Source: Rathayibacter sp. Leaf185
Lineage (GTDB): Bacteria > Actinomycetota > Actinomycetes > Actinomycetales > Microbacteriaceae
Reading direction: 5' to 3'
Length of the DNA stretch: 64,000 nt
Assembly: GCF_001423885.1 (NCBI RefSeq)
Contig: NZ_LMPP01000004.1
Span: 62,001 to 126,000 of the forward strand
How positions within the stretch are numbered: the first letter of the stretch is position 1; every line of letters starts with the position of its first letter. The notes under the pieces were generated by a model, which did no database searches, had not been told where the DNA came from, and saw nothing but the letters and a program-made list of their open reading frames with translations. This document shows positions 37,791-47,304 of the stretch, piece by piece. A program made the position numbers and the translations under genes.

Positions 37791-40700
37791 TCAGCGGTAG
37801 GAGGGAGCCTCGCCCTCGGCCGGGCCGTAGAAGCGGCGCTCGAAGACCGCGCGGGCGCGGCGCGTGATGCCGAGGTAGTCGTCCTCGAGGCGGGTGGCCG
37901 AGCCGGCCGGATACTCGAGCAGGCGGGCGACTCCGTCGAGCTGCTTGCGGTCGGTCGGCAGGACGTCGCTCGTCCGGTTCGTCCAGAGCGTCATCGCCGA
38001 GCGCACTCGGGAGGCGAACAACCAGGCCGCGCGCAGGCGCTCCGCGTCCGCCGGGGTCACCAGACCCGCCTCCTCGGCGACGGCGAGGGCGGTGAGGGTC
38101 GATGTCGTCCGGAGCGCCGGCACAGTCCTGGCGTGCTGGAGCTGCAGCAGCTGCACGAGCCACTCGACGTCGCTCAGCGAACCGCGGCCGAGCTTGAGGT
38201 GGCGCATCGGATCCGCGCCCTGGGGCAGGCGCTCCTTCTCGACGCGCGCCTTGATCCGCTTGACCTCGCGCACGTCGCGGTCCGGTATCGCGGCCGGGTA
38301 GCGCACGCCGTCGGCGAGGGCCTCGAAGTCGGCGATGAGTGCCGCGTCTCCCGCGACACCCCTGGCCCGCAGCAGTGCCTGTGCCTCCCACGTCAGCGAC
38401 CAGCGCGCGTAGTAGGCCCGGTACGAGTCGAGCGAGCGGACGAGCAGCCCGTTCTTGCCCTCGGGACGCAGGTCGGCGTCGAGGTCGAGCGGGAGGCGGG
38501 AGTCCTCGGTCAGTCGCACCAGCTCGGAGACCAGGAACTGCCCGTAGAGCTGGGCGTCCCGCGGCTCACCCGGTCCCGGCCGCTGCACGTACATCAGGTC
38601 GGCGTCGGAGCCGAAGCCCAGCTCCGCTCCTCCGTAGCGCCCCATGCCGATCACGGCGAACTCCGCGTCGGACCCCGGTCGGGCAGCACTCGAGCGCCGG
38701 ACGGCCGTGAGCACCCCGTTCAGCAGGGCCGTGATGATGTCGGTGAGGCTGCGGGCGATCTCCTCGATCGAGGTGAGCCCGAGAACTCCGCCCATGGCGG
38801 TACGCAGCACCTCACGGCGGCGCAGCGCGCGGAGGACCCCGGCCACCGCCTCCGGAGTGTCGTGCCGCGAGAGCACAGCGCGCACCTCCTCGCCGAGGGC
38901 CGCTGCACTGCGCGGGCGGAGGGCATCATCGTCCTCGAGCCAGGCCGCCGACTCAGGAATGCGGTCGAGCAGCTCGCCGACGAAGCGCGACCCGGAGAGC
39001 ACCGTCGTCAGGCGCTTCGCGGCGCCGGAGGAGTCGCGCAGCATCCGGAGGAACCAGGGCGTACCGCCGAGAGTGTCGCTCAGTCTGCGGAAGGCGAGGA
39101 GCCCGTAGTCGGGGTCGGGACCGTCGGCGAACCACTGGAGCATCACCGGCACGAGGTGGCGCTGGATGCTCGCACGCCGCGACACTCCCGAGGTCATCGC
39201 GGCGATGTGGCCGAGCGCACCGCGGGCGTCGGTGAAGCCGATGGCGGCCAGCCGCGCCTCCGCCTGCCCGGTCGAGAGCTCCGCACCCCCGTCCGAGAGG
39301 GCGGCGACGGCCGAGAGCAGCGGACGGTAGAAGAGGCGCTCGTGCAGGCCGCGCACGCGGTGCTTGATGCCGTTCCAGACGGCCAGGAGCTCCTCGGCGC
39401 TGCGAGCGAGGCCACTCGAGCGGGCGAGGGTGCGGAGCTCGTGCTCGTCGCGCGGCATCAGGTGGGTGCGCCGCAGCCGCCGCAGCTGGAGGCGGTGCTC
39501 GAGGAGCCGAAGCGCGCGATAGTCCTTCGCGAACTCGTCCGCCGCCGCTCGGCCGATGTAGCCCCGGTCGGCGAGCGCTCCCAGGGCGAGCAGCGTACCC
39601 GGCATGTGGATCTCGTCGTCGGTCTGTCCGTGCACGAGCTGCAGGAGCTGCACCGTGAACTCGATGTCGCGCAGCCCGCCGGGGCCGAGCTTGATCTGGT
39701 AGTGCACGTCGTTCTGCGGGATGTTCTCAGTGACGCGCTCGCGCATCCGCTGGACCGACTCGACGAAGTTCTCGCGGGACGCGCTCGACCAGACCTTGGG
39801 GGCGACAGCGTCGACGTAGGCGCGGCCGAGCTCGGCATCGCCGGCCAGCGGTCGCGCCTTCAGCAGCGCCTGGAACTCCCAGCTCTTGGCCCAGCGGTCG
39901 TAGTAGGTGATGTGGGACTCGAGGGTGCGCACGAGCGCTCCCTGCTTGCCCTCGGGGCGGAGGTTCGGGTCGACCTCCCACAGCTCGGGCTCGAGCGCGA
40001 GGGCGGAGGTGCCGCGCATCAGGAGCACCGCCATCCGGGTCGCGATGTCGATCGCCCGGGCGTTCGACAGCTCGCGCTCCGGGTCGCCCTCGGCGACGAA
40101 GATGACGTCGACGTCGGAGACGTAGTTCAACTCGGACGCCCCGGCCTTGCCCATCCCGATGACGGCGAAGCGCGTGGCCTCGACCTCGGCGCGGGAGAAC
40201 CTCCCGGGGCCGGCGCCCTCGACGAGGTCGGCGCGCGCCACGGCGAGCGACGCCTCCAGCGCCGCTCCGGCGAGGTCGGCCAGGGTGCGGCTGACGCGGT
40301 CGATCGCGGCGGCCGGGTCGGCCTGGCTCAGGTCGTGGACGACGATCCGGGTCAGGAGGCGGCGGTACCGGATGCGCAGGGCGGTCCAGCCCTCCTCCTC
40401 CCGCAGAGTGGCGAAACCGTCGACAGCACCCACGGAGTCGAGGAGATCGCGCCGGAGTGCGGCTCGCCCGGGAAGCGTGAGGACGGGGTCGCTGAACCCT
40501 GCCAACTCGGCGGGGCGGCGCTGGAGGAAGTCGGCGAGCCCTGAGGACGCCCCGAGCACCAGCAGGAGCCGGGTCAGGGCCTCGTCGTCGTCGAGGATCG
40601 CACTGAGGTGCTGCCGATGGCTCCGGAGCAGGTCGATCAGCGCACGGAGCGCGGCATCCGGATCCGCCACCCTCGCGAACGCGGGGTCGATCGAGTCGAG

Positions 40701-40805
40701 CGAGCGGTCCGCGAGCTGCTCCGCCTCGGCGAGGCGCGCCCCGGTCTCACCGAGCTCGGCGAATCCGAGGCGCGCGAAGTCGCTGAGAGTGCGTTCGCGA
40801 GCCAT
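37791..40805 (-). CDS. glnE: Bifunctional glutamine synthetase adenylyltransferase/deadenylase
   Basis: 1004-aa enzyme that adenylylates and deadenylylates GlnA Tyr402 in response to nitrogen status. It has two nucleotidyltransferase domains, each with a GxGxxG plus SDxD motif: GMGKAGASELNYVSDVDVIF (N-terminal half) and GMGRYGGAELGFGSDADLMY (C-terminal half), each followed by a helical GlnE linker domain. It follows glnA2 by 12 bp on the same strand. In related genomes it lies close to glnA, so the element has moved the two apart by 9.6 kb. Confidence 0.96.
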   Translation of the reverse strand: MARERTLSDFARLGFAELGETGARLAEAEQLADRSLDSIDPAFARVADPDAALRALIDLLRSHRQHLSAILDDDEALTRLLLVLGASSGLADFLQRRPAELAGFSDPVLTLPGRAALRRDLLDSVGAVDGFATLREEEGWTALRIRYRRLLTRIVVHDLSQADPAAAIDRVSRTLADLAGAALEASLAVARADLVEGAGPGRFSRAEVEATRFAVIGMGKAGASELNYVSDVDVIFVAEGDPERELSNARAIDIATRMAVLLMRGTSALALEPELWEVDPNLRPEGKQGALVRTLESHITYYDRWAKSWEFQALLKARPLAGDAELGRAYVDAVAPKVWSSASRENFVESVQRMRERVTENIPQNDVHYQIKLGPGGLRDIEFTVQLLQLVHGQTDDEIHMPGTLLALGALADRGYIGRAAADEFAKDYRALRLLEHRLQLRRLRRTHLMPRDEHELRTLARSSGLARSAEELLAVWNGIKHRVRGLHERLFYRPLLSAVAALSDGGAELSTGQAEARLAAIGFTDARGALGHIAAMTSGVSRRASIQRHLVPVMLQWFADGPDPDYGLLAFRRLSDTLGGTPWFLRMLRDSSGAAKRLTTVLSGSRFVGELLDRIPESAAWLEDDDALRPRSAAALGEEVRAVLSRHDTPEAVAGVLRALRRREVLRTAMGGVLGLTSIEEIARSLTDIITALLNGVLTAVRRSSAARPGSDAEFAVIGMGRYGGAELGFGSDADLMYVQRPGPGEPRDAQLYGQFLVSELVRLTEDSRLPLDLDADLRPEGKNGLLVRSLDSYRAYYARWSLTWEAQALLRARGVAGDAALIADFEALADGVRYPAAIPDRDVREVKRIKARVEKERLPQGADPMRHLKLGRGSLSDVEWLVQLLQLQHARTVPALRTTSTLTALAVAEEAGLVTPADAERLRAAWLFASRVRSAMTLWTNRTSDVLPTDRKQLDGVARLLEYPAGSATRLEDDYLGITRRARAVFERRFYGPAEGEAPSYR

Positions 40806-40817
40806 GGGGAGAAGGGG

Positions 40818-42155
40818 TCAGAGCATCTCGAGGTTGCTGCGCAGCTCGTACGGCGTCACCTGCGCGCGGTACTCGGCCCAGTCCTTGCGCTTGTTGAGCA
40901 GCACGAAGTTGAACACCTGCTCACCGAGCGTCTCGGCGACGAGCTCCGACTCCTCCATCAGCGAGATGGCGCGGTCGAGGCTGGCCGGGAGCGGGCTGTA
41001 GCCGAGGGCGCGACGCTCCGCGTCCGACAGCGACCAGACGTTGTCCTCGGCCTCGGCCGGGAGCTCGTAGCCCTCCTCGATGCCCTTGAGGCCGGCGGCG
41101 AGGAGCAGCGAGTAGGCGAGGTAGGGGTTCGCCGCCGAGTCGAGCGCGCGGTATTCGATACGGGAGGACTGACCCTTGTTGGGCTTGTAGAGCGGCACGC
41201 GCACGAGCGCCGAGCGGTTGTTGTGACCCCACGAGACGTAGCTGGGCGCTTCGTCGCCTCCCCAGAGGCGCTTGTAGGAGTTGACGAACTGGTTCGTCAC
41301 GGCGGTGATCTCGGGGGCGTGCTTGAGCAGGCCCGCGATGAACTGGCGGCCGAGCTTGGACAGCTGGTACTGCGCTCCCTGCTCGTAGAAGACGTTGACA
41401 TCGCCCTCGAAGAGCGAGAGGTGCGTGTGCATTCCCGAGCCCGGGTGGCCGGAGAGCGGCTTGGGCATGAAGGTCGCGTAGACGCCCTGCTCGATCGCCA
41501 CCTCCTTGATGACCGTGCGGAAGGTCATGATGTTGTCGGCCGTGGTGAGAGCGTCGGCGTAGCGCAGGTCGATCTCGTTCTGACCGGGGCCCGCCTCGTG
41601 GTGGCTGAACTCGACCGAGATTCCGAGATCCTCGAGCATCCGGACCGAACGGCGACGGAAGTCGTGGGCCGTGCCGCCGGGGACGTTGTCGAAGTAGCCG
41701 GCGGAGTCGACGGGCTCGGGACCCTCGGCGCCGAAAGTCGACGACTTGAGCAGGTAGAACTCGATCTCGGGATGCGTGTAGAAGGTGAACCCGCGCTCGG
41801 CGGCCTTCGCGAGCGTGCGCTTGAGCACGTTGCGCGGATCCGCGACGGCGGGCTGCCCGTCGGGCGTCGTGATGTCGCAGAACATCCGCGCGGTCGGGTC
41901 GATCTCGCCACGCCACGGGAGGATCTGGAAGGTCGACGGATCCGGGTGTGCCAGGACGTCGGCCTCGAAGGAGCGGGTGAGCCCCTCGATCGCGGAGCCG
42001 TCGAAGCCGAGACCCTCGGCGAACGCCCCCTCGACCTCGGCCGGTGCGATGGCGACCGACTTGAGAGTGCCGACGACGTCGGTGAACCAGAGGCGAACGA
42101 ATTTGATCCCTCGCTCTTCGATCGTGCGAAGAACGAAGTCCCGTTGCTTGTCCAT
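40818..42155 (-). CDS. glnA2: Glutamine synthetase-like protein GlnA2
   Basis: 445-aa glutamine synthetase paralogue starting [16 protein letters not shown]. Active-site blocks are present: [47 protein letters not shown] and [15 protein letters not shown]. The region equivalent to the adenylylation Tyr reads [16 protein letters not shown], so it is not a GlnE target of the usual kind. Shorter than GlnA1. It may make glutamine or act on other amines, as known for some streptomycete paralogues. First gene of glnA2-glnE; divergent from panB. Confidence 0.93.
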   Translation of the reverse strand: MDKQRDFVLRTIEERGIKFVRLWFTDVVGTLKSVAIAPAEVEGAFAEGLGFDGSAIEGLTRSFEADVLAHPDPSTFQILPWRGEIDPTARMFCDITTPDGQPAVADPRNVLKRTLAKAAERGFTFYTHPEIEFYLLKSSTFGAEGPEPVDSAGYFDNVPGGTAHDFRRRSVRMLEDLGISVEFSHHEAGPGQNEIDLRYADALTTADNIMTFRTVIKEVAIEQGVYATFMPKPLSGHPGSGMHTHLSLFEGDVNVFYEQGAQYQLSKLGRQFIAGLLKHAPEITAVTNQFVNSYKRLWGGDEAPSYVSWGHNNRSALVRVPLYKPNKGQSSRIEYRALDSAANPYLAYSLLLAAGLKGIEEGYELPAEAEDNVWSLSDAERRALGYSPLPASLDRAISLMEESELVAETLGEQVFNFVLLNKRKDWAEYRAQVTPYELRSNLEML

Positions 42156-42255
42156 CAAGGCCCTTCCTGTTTCGCCTCTAAGGCTAGTGGCTCCACGCCG
42201 GGTGCGGCGGTGGGCTCCCCGGCCCGCAGTGCGACGCGCGCCTAGACTGGCGCCT

Positions 42256-43068
42256 ATGTCAGCGCAGCCCGTGAAACGCGTTCGAACCCGCCACTTCCAG
42301 AATGCGAAGGAGTCGGGGGTGCGGATCACCGGCCTGACGAGCTACGACCAGCTGACCGCCCGCATCTTCGACGAGGCGGGAATCGACTTCCTCCTCGTGG
42401 GCGACTCCGCCGGGAACAACGTGCTCGGCTACGACACGACGCTGCCCGTCACCGTCGACGAGCTCATCCCGTTCGCGCGTGCTGTCGCGGGGGCCGTGGA
42501 GCGCGCGTTCGTCGTCGCGGACATGCCGTTCGGCTCGTACGAGTCGGGCCCCGACGACGCGCTCCACACCGCGTTCCGCTTCATGAAGGAGACGCACGCG
42601 CACGCCGTGAAGCTGGAAGGCGGTGTCCGCTCGGCCGAGCAGATCCGGCGGATCGTCGATGCCGGGATCCCCGTCATGGCGCACATCGGCTTCACGCCGC
42701 AGAGCGAGCACGGCCTCGGCGGTCACATCGTGCAGGGCCGCGGAGAGGGACTCGAGCAGCTCCTCGCCGACGCGCGTGCCGTGCAGGAGGCGGGGGCCTT
42801 CGCCGTCGTCCTCGAGATGGTCCCGAGCGACGCCGCCCGCCAGGTGACCGAGGAGCTGCGCATCCCGACGATCGGAGTCGGTGCCGGTCCGCACGTCGAC
42901 GGGCAGCTGCTCGTGTGGACCGACTTCGCCGGATTCACGACGGGCCGCGTCCCCCGCTTCGTCAAGCAGTACGCCGACCTCCGAGGGGTGCTGACCGGAG
43001 CGGTCACCGCCTACCGCGACGACGTCGAGTCGGGCGCCTACCCGGCACCCGAGCACAGCTACGAGTAG
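42256..43068 (+). CDS. panB: 3-methyl-2-oxobutanoate hydroxymethyltransferase
   Basis: 270-aa TIM-barrel enzyme of pantothenate/CoA synthesis that transfers a hydroxymethyl group from methylene-THF to 2-oxoisovalerate. Typical blocks: [39 protein letters not shown] (Mg-binding Asp), [24 protein letters not shown] and [23 protein letters not shown] ends 7 nt before the ATG, indicating a leaderless mRNA. Its stop abuts the convergent SPOR-like gene. Confidence 0.95.
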   Translation: MSAQPVKRVRTRHFQNAKESGVRITGLTSYDQLTARIFDEAGIDFLLVGDSAGNNVLGYDTTLPVTVDELIPFARAVAGAVERAFVVADMPFGSYESGPDDALHTAFRFMKETHAHAVKLEGGVRSAEQIRRIVDAGIPVMAHIGFTPQSEHGLGGHIVQGRGEGLEQLLADARAVQEAGAFAVVLEMVPSDAARQVTEELRIPTIGVGAGPHVDGQLLVWTDFAGFTTGRVPRFVKQYADLRGVLTGAVTAYRDDVESGAYPAPEHSYE

Positions 43069-43257
43069 TCAGCGGTCCTCCGCCGCGTCCTCCTCAGCCC
43101 ACTTCCGGCTGTTCTCGTGCAGCTTCTCGAGCGCGTGCTCGGCCTCCTGCTGAGACGAGAAGGGGCCGACGCGGTCGACGGAGGGGGACACGAATCCCTG
43201 CTCCACCGCCCCGGACTTGAGGTTGTACCACCAGGAGTTCGCGTCACCGTCAGACAT
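43069..43257 (-). CDS. SPOR-domain-like small protein
   Basis: 62-aa protein: SWWYNLKSGAVEQGFVSP, VGPFSSQQEAEHALEKLHE. The W/Y-rich start and VGPF...EAExALEKL pattern is the half-SPOR fold widely annotated in Microbacteriaceae. No signal peptide, so it is cytosolic despite the domain's usual peptidoglycan-binding role. It is divergent from ppgK. Confidence 0.8.
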   Translation of the reverse strand: MSDGDANSWWYNLKSGAVEQGFVSPSVDRVGPFSSQQEAEHALEKLHENSRKWAEEDAAEDR

Positions 43258-43335
43258 GCGCCCGATCATACGCCGAGGTGTCGGGGCCGGTCCCGCCCCC
43301 GTTCCCCGCGGTGTCGCTTCGCTAGCATGACCGGT

Positions 43336-44100
43336 ATGACTGCTGCGACGACCGCCATCGGAATCGACATCGGGGGGACCGGCATCAAGGGGGCGCTCGT
43401 CGACCTCGCGGAGGGGAAGCTCCTGAGCGACCGGATGAAGGTCGCGACGCCCGAAGGCGGGCGGCCCGAGGACATCGTCGACACGGTGCAGCAGATCCTC
43501 GCGATGATCCCGGACGCCGCCCCCGGCACCCCTGTCGGCATCTGCTTCCCGGCGGCCGTGGTCCACGGCCGGACGATGTCGGCGGCGAACGTCTCGGACG
43601 AGTGGATCGGCCTCGAGGCCGAGAAGCTGTTCGAGGACGCGATCGGCCGGGACATCTTCTTCGTCAACGACGCCGACGCCGCGGGGTATGCGGAGTCGCA
43701 GTTCGGGGCCGCGAAGGACAAGAAGGGCCTGGTCCTGATGACCACCCTCGGCACCGGCATCGGCACCGCGCAGATCTACGACGGCGTCCTGATCCCGAAC
43801 GCCGAGCTCGGCCACCTCGAGATCCACGGCGGCGACTACGAGAAGAAGGCGTCGTTCGCGGCGAAGGAGCGCGAGGACCTCGACTACAAGCACTGGGCGA
43901 AGCGCCTGCAGCGCTACTACTCGCACCTCGAGGCCCTGCTCTGGCCCGACCTGATCATCGTGGGCGGAGGCGTCTCGAAGCACCACGAGGAGTTCCTGCC
44001 CCTCCTCGACCTGCGCACCCCCATCGTGCCCGCCGTTCTCCGCAACAACGCCGGCATCCTCGGCGCCGCCGCCCTCGCCGGAGGCGGCGTGCGGAGGTAG
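43336..44100 (+). CDS. ppgK: Polyphosphate glucokinase (ROK family)
   Basis: 254-aa ROK kinase that phosphorylates glucose using polyphosphate (and usually ATP). Phosphate/glucose motifs: AIGIDIGGTGIKGALVD, VGICFPAAVV, VNDADAAGYAE, TTLGTGIGTAQIYDG and NAELGHLEI. The loop KKASFAAKEREDLDYKHWA is the insertion characteristic of strictly polyP-linked enzymes. ATG 43336 is preferred over ATG 43327 because TAGCAT (43323-43328) lies 7 nt before it. Confidence 0.92.
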   Translation: MTAATTAIGIDIGGTGIKGALVDLAEGKLLSDRMKVATPEGGRPEDIVDTVQQILAMIPDAAPGTPVGICFPAAVVHGRTMSAANVSDEWIGLEAEKLFEDAIGRDIFFVNDADAAGYAESQFGAAKDKKGLVLMTTLGTGIGTAQIYDGVLIPNAELGHLEIHGGDYEKKASFAAKEREDLDYKHWAKRLQRYYSHLEALLWPDLIIVGGGVSKHHEEFLPLLDLRTPIVPAVLRNNAGILGAAALAGGGVRR

Positions 44101-44108
44101 AGGTCCTC

Positions 44109-44133
44109 CCGCGGCGGTCGGGGACCGCCGCGG
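44109..44133 (+). terminator. Terminator after ppgK
   Basis: 11-bp perfect stem CCGCGGCGGTC / GACCGCCGCGG with a 3-nt loop, 8 bp after the stop. Confidence 0.8.
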
Positions 44134-44164
44134 TGTGAGCACCCGGCCGGCCCCGAAGGCCGCA

Positions 44165-44196
44165 GAAGCCCGCTGCGCTAACGCGCAACGGGCTTC
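44165..44196 (-). terminator. Hairpin downstream of rnpB
   Basis: 8-bp outer stem GAAGCCCG / CGGGCTTC enclosing a GC-rich TGCGC/GCGCA inner stem, just beyond the RNase P RNA 3' end. Confidence 0.65.
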
Positions 44197-44207
44197 AGTG
44201 GGCGAAG

Positions 44208-44580
44208 GGGCCGGCTGATACGCCGGGTTCTGTTCACGCCGCGCCTCTCGGCGGGCGCTGGACGGCCATCTCTCTCGGAGTCACGTTGCCGTGACCCTCC
44301 AGCGGTCTACCCGAGGACCCGACGAGCAGCCGCATCGTCCTCTGTCTGACCTTGCTCCGGGCGAGGTTTACCGAGCGAGCCGGATCACTCCGGCCCCTGG
44401 TGGTCTCTTACACCACCGTTTCACCCTTACCGCGGGCCGGAGCCCGTGGCGGTCTGCTTTCTGTGGCACTGTCTCGCGGGTCACCCCGGGTGGGTGTTAC
44501 CCACCGCCCTGCTCTGCGGAGCCCGGACGTTCCTCGGCGCCGGGGCTCTCGCCCCGGCGACGCGACCGTCTTGCCGGCCC
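44208..44580 (-). ncRNA. rnpB: RNase P RNA
   Basis: About 373 nt, actinobacterial type A, read on the minus strand. The 5' GGGCCGGC (44573-44580) pairs with 3' GCCGGCCC (44208-44215) as helix P1. Core hallmarks on the RNA strand are GAGGAACGTCCGGGCTCC near the 5' end, GTGCCACAGAAA, and CAGAACCCGGCGTAT near the 3' end. Catalytic component that matures tRNA 5' ends. Confidence 0.95.
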
Positions 44581-44607
44581 GTTCGCGAACCCAGTGTACG
44601 GCTCCGG

Positions 44608-45345
44608 TCAGGCGAGGGTCGACTCGTCGCCGCGGACGAGGATGCACTGGCTGTCGGGGCACAGCACGACGTCGTCGGGAGCAGAGGCACGGATCCAGGA
44701 CAGGTCGGACTCGGTGAGGGCGACTCCGCTCCCCTCCGACACCTTGCCGCGGAGCAGGGCAGCGCCGATTCCGTAGCGGGCACGCTGCTTCTCGTAGAGC
44801 TCCACCAGATCCTCGGGAATGGTCGCGACGACGGAGGCGCGGTCGCGGGCGAGCGCCTCCTGCTTGTCGGCGAGCTTCGCCGCCTGCGCGTCGCGCTCCT
44901 CGGCGAGGGTCTCCAGGGCGGCGACGACCTCGTCGCGCTCGGCCTGGGCGGCGGCGACCTCGGCCTCGATGCCCTCGATGCGCTCCATCAGGGTGAGCTC
45001 GATGTCCTCGAGGTCTCCGCGGCGCTTGACCAGCGACGTGATCTCGCCCTCGAGCGCGGCGATGTCCTTGGTCGACGAGGCGGTCTGCAGGCGTTCGCGG
45101 TCGCGCGCGAGTCGCTTCTCGACGACCGTGACGTCGGACTCGATGCGGCCGAGCTCGGTGCGGACGTCCTCGACACGTCCCACCCGCTCGGCGAGGCTCC
45201 GGCGGGTCTGCGCGTCGCGGGCCTGCATCGCCTGGATCTTCGCGATCTGCGGGAGGGTCGCGATGGCGTGGCGCAGCTGGGCACCTCGCGTGTCGAGACT
45301 CTGCAGGGTCAAGAGCTCGCGCTGGTCTGCGGGGCTGGCTTTCAC
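44608..45345 (-). CDS. Coiled-coil zinc-ribbon family protein (DUF164-like) with incomplete Cys set
   Basis: 245-aa protein; residues about 10-185 form a long antiparallel coiled coil, typical of the actinobacterial C4-type zinc-ribbon family. The GTG start at 45345 (KASPADQRELLTLQSLD) fits family alignments and has GAGGACC upstream. The C-terminal ribbon normally has two CxxC pairs. Here only CPDSQC remains (near residue 232), and the first pair is replaced by VSEGSGVALTESDL. Cotranscribed with the Nif3-like gene 66 bp upstream. Confidence 0.85.
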   Translation of the reverse strand: MKASPADQRELLTLQSLDTRGAQLRHAIATLPQIAKIQAMQARDAQTRRSLAERVGRVEDVRTELGRIESDVTVVEKRLARDRERLQTASSTKDIAALEGEITSLVKRRGDLEDIELTLMERIEGIEAEVAAAQAERDEVVAALETLAEERDAQAAKLADKQEALARDRASVVATIPEDLVELYEKQRARYGIGAALLRGKVSEGSGVALTESDLSWIRASAPDDVVLCPDSQCILVRGDESTLA

Positions 45346-45411
45346 GTCGCGGTCCTCGTTCCCGGCACGGAGGGTGGCGTGCCGCATCCATTCTCCCGTG
45401 CCTGCCGCCGG

Positions 45412-46227
45412 CTAGTGGACGATCGCGAAATCCCAGGGGTCGGTACGGGTCTCACTGACCGTGACGGAGACGGTGGGCAGGGCCTCGCGCAGTGCCGCGG
45501 CGGCGACATCGAGCCAGAGCCACTCGCTCGCCCAGTGCGAGACGTCGATGAGGGCCGGGCCCGTACCGTGCAGGGCCTTCTCCCGCGCCTCCGATGCGGG
45601 GTGGTGCCGCAGGTCGGCGGTCACGTAGACGTCGCTGGTCCTGACGGCTGTCTCGTCGAGGAGCGAATCGCCCGCGCCTCCGCAGAGCGAGACGCGGCGG
45701 ACGGCAGCGTCGTAGCCCCCGGCGACCCGCACTCCCCCAGCAGTGGCGGGCAGCAGCTCGGCGACGGCCCGGGCGAGGCGGCCCAGGGTCACCTCCTCGG
45801 GGAGGTCGCCGACACGCCCGAGGCCGACGGACGGGTCGGCTCCGGGGACGATCGGGGTGGTGCCGGTGAGCCCGAGCCGGGTCGCGATGACGTCGGAGAC
45901 GCCGTCGGCGACGATGTCGGCGTTCGTGTGGGCCGAGACGAGGGCGCAGCCGCCCCGGATGAGATCGGCGAGGAGGCGTCCTTTGTAGCCGTCCTCTGCG
46001 ATCGACGTGACCCCGCGCAGCAGGAGGGGGTGGTGGGCGACGAGGAGCTGGTACCCGCCGCCGACCGCCTCGGCGACGGTGTCGGAGACCACATCGACCG
46101 TGAGCAGGATCCGCTCGACGGGGGCGTCGGGGTCACCGGTCACGAGGCCGGGTGCATCCCACCCCTCCGCAGCCTCCTCCGGCCAGAGTCGGTCGATGAC
46201 AGCGTGGACGTCGCGCAGGCTGGGCAT
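45412..46227 (-). CDS. Nif3-like dinuclear metal-centre protein
   Basis: 271-aa protein of the Nif3/YbgI family: WDAPGLVTGD, VDVVSDTVAEA, LLVAHHPLLLRG (metal HH), SAHTNADI (metal H/D), and C-terminal DLRHHPASEA with DVSHWASEW (metal HxxxE). Proposed roles include a GTP cyclohydrolase I type 2-like hydrolase, but the substrate is unsettled. TACCCT 6 nt before the ATG, so it may be leaderless, though GGAG is also present. Confidence 0.9.
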   Translation of the reverse strand: MPSLRDVHAVIDRLWPEEAAEGWDAPGLVTGDPDAPVERILLTVDVVSDTVAEAVGGGYQLLVAHHPLLLRGVTSIAEDGYKGRLLADLIRGGCALVSAHTNADIVADGVSDVIATRLGLTGTTPIVPGADPSVGLGRVGDLPEEVTLGRLARAVAELLPATAGGVRVAGGYDAAVRRVSLCGGAGDSLLDETAVRTSDVYVTADLRHHPASEAREKALHGTGPALIDVSHWASEWLWLDVAAAALREALPTVSVTVSETRTDPWDFAIVH

Positions 46228-46249
46228 GACTCCAGGGTAGAGCCGGCGG

Positions 46250-46993
46250 TCAGTGCGCGTGATCCGACTCGACGTCACGGATCTCGGCGTCGGCGGCGGA
46301 CGCGTCCTCGTCGAGGTCTGCCGCGAGGTAGTCGTCGGATTCCGGAAGGCGGACGGTGATGCCGCCGTACTGCTCGACGGCCAGCTCGCCGTGCAACCCG
46401 GAGGCGGCCAGCACATGGCCGCCGACGCCTCCTGTCACGTCGACGAAGTGCATGTGCAGACCTGCGACGCTGATGCCCTGGAACGGCCGCGGCCCGATGA
46501 AGCCGACCAGCGTGCCCTCGACTCCGCTCAGGTGGATCTCGCGCTGGTCGTGCATCGCGTCGGCGAGCCGGAGGTACGGCTTGATCTGCGCGATCGGCTG
46601 GCGGAGCGTCAGCCGGCCGAAGCGGCCGCGGACACGCACGCCGACGAAGACGTTGGGGCTCGGCACGACGCGCCTCACGGCTCCGAGGAGCTCGTCGAGA
46701 GAGTCGACGCTCTCGAGCACCTCGGAGGACCCGGGGGTGAATCGTGCGATCTCGGCGAAGGCGATGGTGTCCTCCGGCTCGAGGACTGTGACGGACCCGT
46801 CACCCCGGAAGAGGCGGTGCACGCCGTCGAGCACCACGAGCTCGCCGTCCATGTGGTCGCCGCAGCCGAGGCCGAAATCGCCGGCGCTGTCGGCCTCGGC
46901 CCGCGAGACGACTCCGTCGAAGAGGCCGGCCAGCAGTGCGTCGACGATGGAGAACTGGGTGATGAGGCCGCGCGGCGCGGTCGGGGTCGGCAT
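46250..46993 (-). CDS. alsD: Alpha-acetolactate decarboxylase
   Basis: 247-aa enzyme converting 2-acetolactate to acetoin. Zinc-binding histidines are in GLHMHFVDVTGGVGGHVLA, and the conserved Glu is near ITQFSIVDALLAGLFDG and IHLSGVEGTLVGF. No acetolactate synthase is adjacent, so the substrate probably comes from branched-chain amino-acid synthesis. It lies just past tRNA-Ala, from which a strong hairpin separates it. Confidence 0.92.
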   Translation of the reverse strand: MPTPTAPRGLITQFSIVDALLAGLFDGVVSRAEADSAGDFGLGCGDHMDGELVVLDGVHRLFRGDGSVTVLEPEDTIAFAEIARFTPGSSEVLESVDSLDELLGAVRRVVPSPNVFVGVRVRGRFGRLTLRQPIAQIKPYLRLADAMHDQREIHLSGVEGTLVGFIGPRPFQGISVAGLHMHFVDVTGGVGGHVLAASGLHGELAVEQYGGITVRLPESDDYLAADLDEDASAADAEIRDVESDHAH

Positions 46994-47066
46994 GTAGCCA
47001 GTCTGGCGCAGGGAGCGGTGCCGGCAGTGGCCCCACTTCGGCTCCTGCCGCACCATGCAGCCGTTA

Positions 47067-47100
47067 ACGACGGAAGCCGCCCTGAGGCGGCTTCCGTCGT
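47067..47100. terminator. Strong hairpin between tRNA-Ala and alsD
   Basis: 15-bp perfect stem (ACGACGGAAGCCGCC) with a CTGA loop, immediately after the tRNA 3' end on the minus strand and followed by TTAA. Confidence 0.85.
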
Positions 47101-47104
47101 GCGG

Positions 47105-47177
47105 TGGATCCGAGGGGATTCGAACCCCTGACCCCCTGCATGCCATGCAGGTGCGCTACCAGCTGCGCCACGGACCC
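47105..47177 (-). tRNA. tRNA-Ala (anticodon GGC)
   Basis: 73 nt. Acceptor GGGTCCG pairs with CGGATCC (one G-U-type mismatch allowed), D-arm GCGC-AGCTGGTA-GCGC, anticodon stem CCTGC/GCAGG with loop ATGGCAT (anticodon GGC, position 34-36), T-arm GGTTCGAAT. The encoded 3' end continues with CC, not full CCA. Confidence 0.95.
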
Positions 47178-47304
47178 TTGGTGCGCTTCTCGAACTGGAG
47201 ACCCGAGCCTCTCGGCTCGCTCCTCCGCCCGGCGGAAGCAACTCGAATAAACTACAACACGATCTGCGTGAGGAGAAATCGAGCGGCGTCGCCGGGCGTG
47301 TTCG

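Noticed and set aside
37539-40544. 1001-codon open frame antisense to glnE
   Set aside because: Shadow frame of glnE with repetitive Arg/Glu/Val composition; no domain visible.
47105-47177. tRNA-Ala as an integration site
   Set aside because: No integrase nearby and no direct repeat of the tRNA 3' end; the only element in the window targets glnA.
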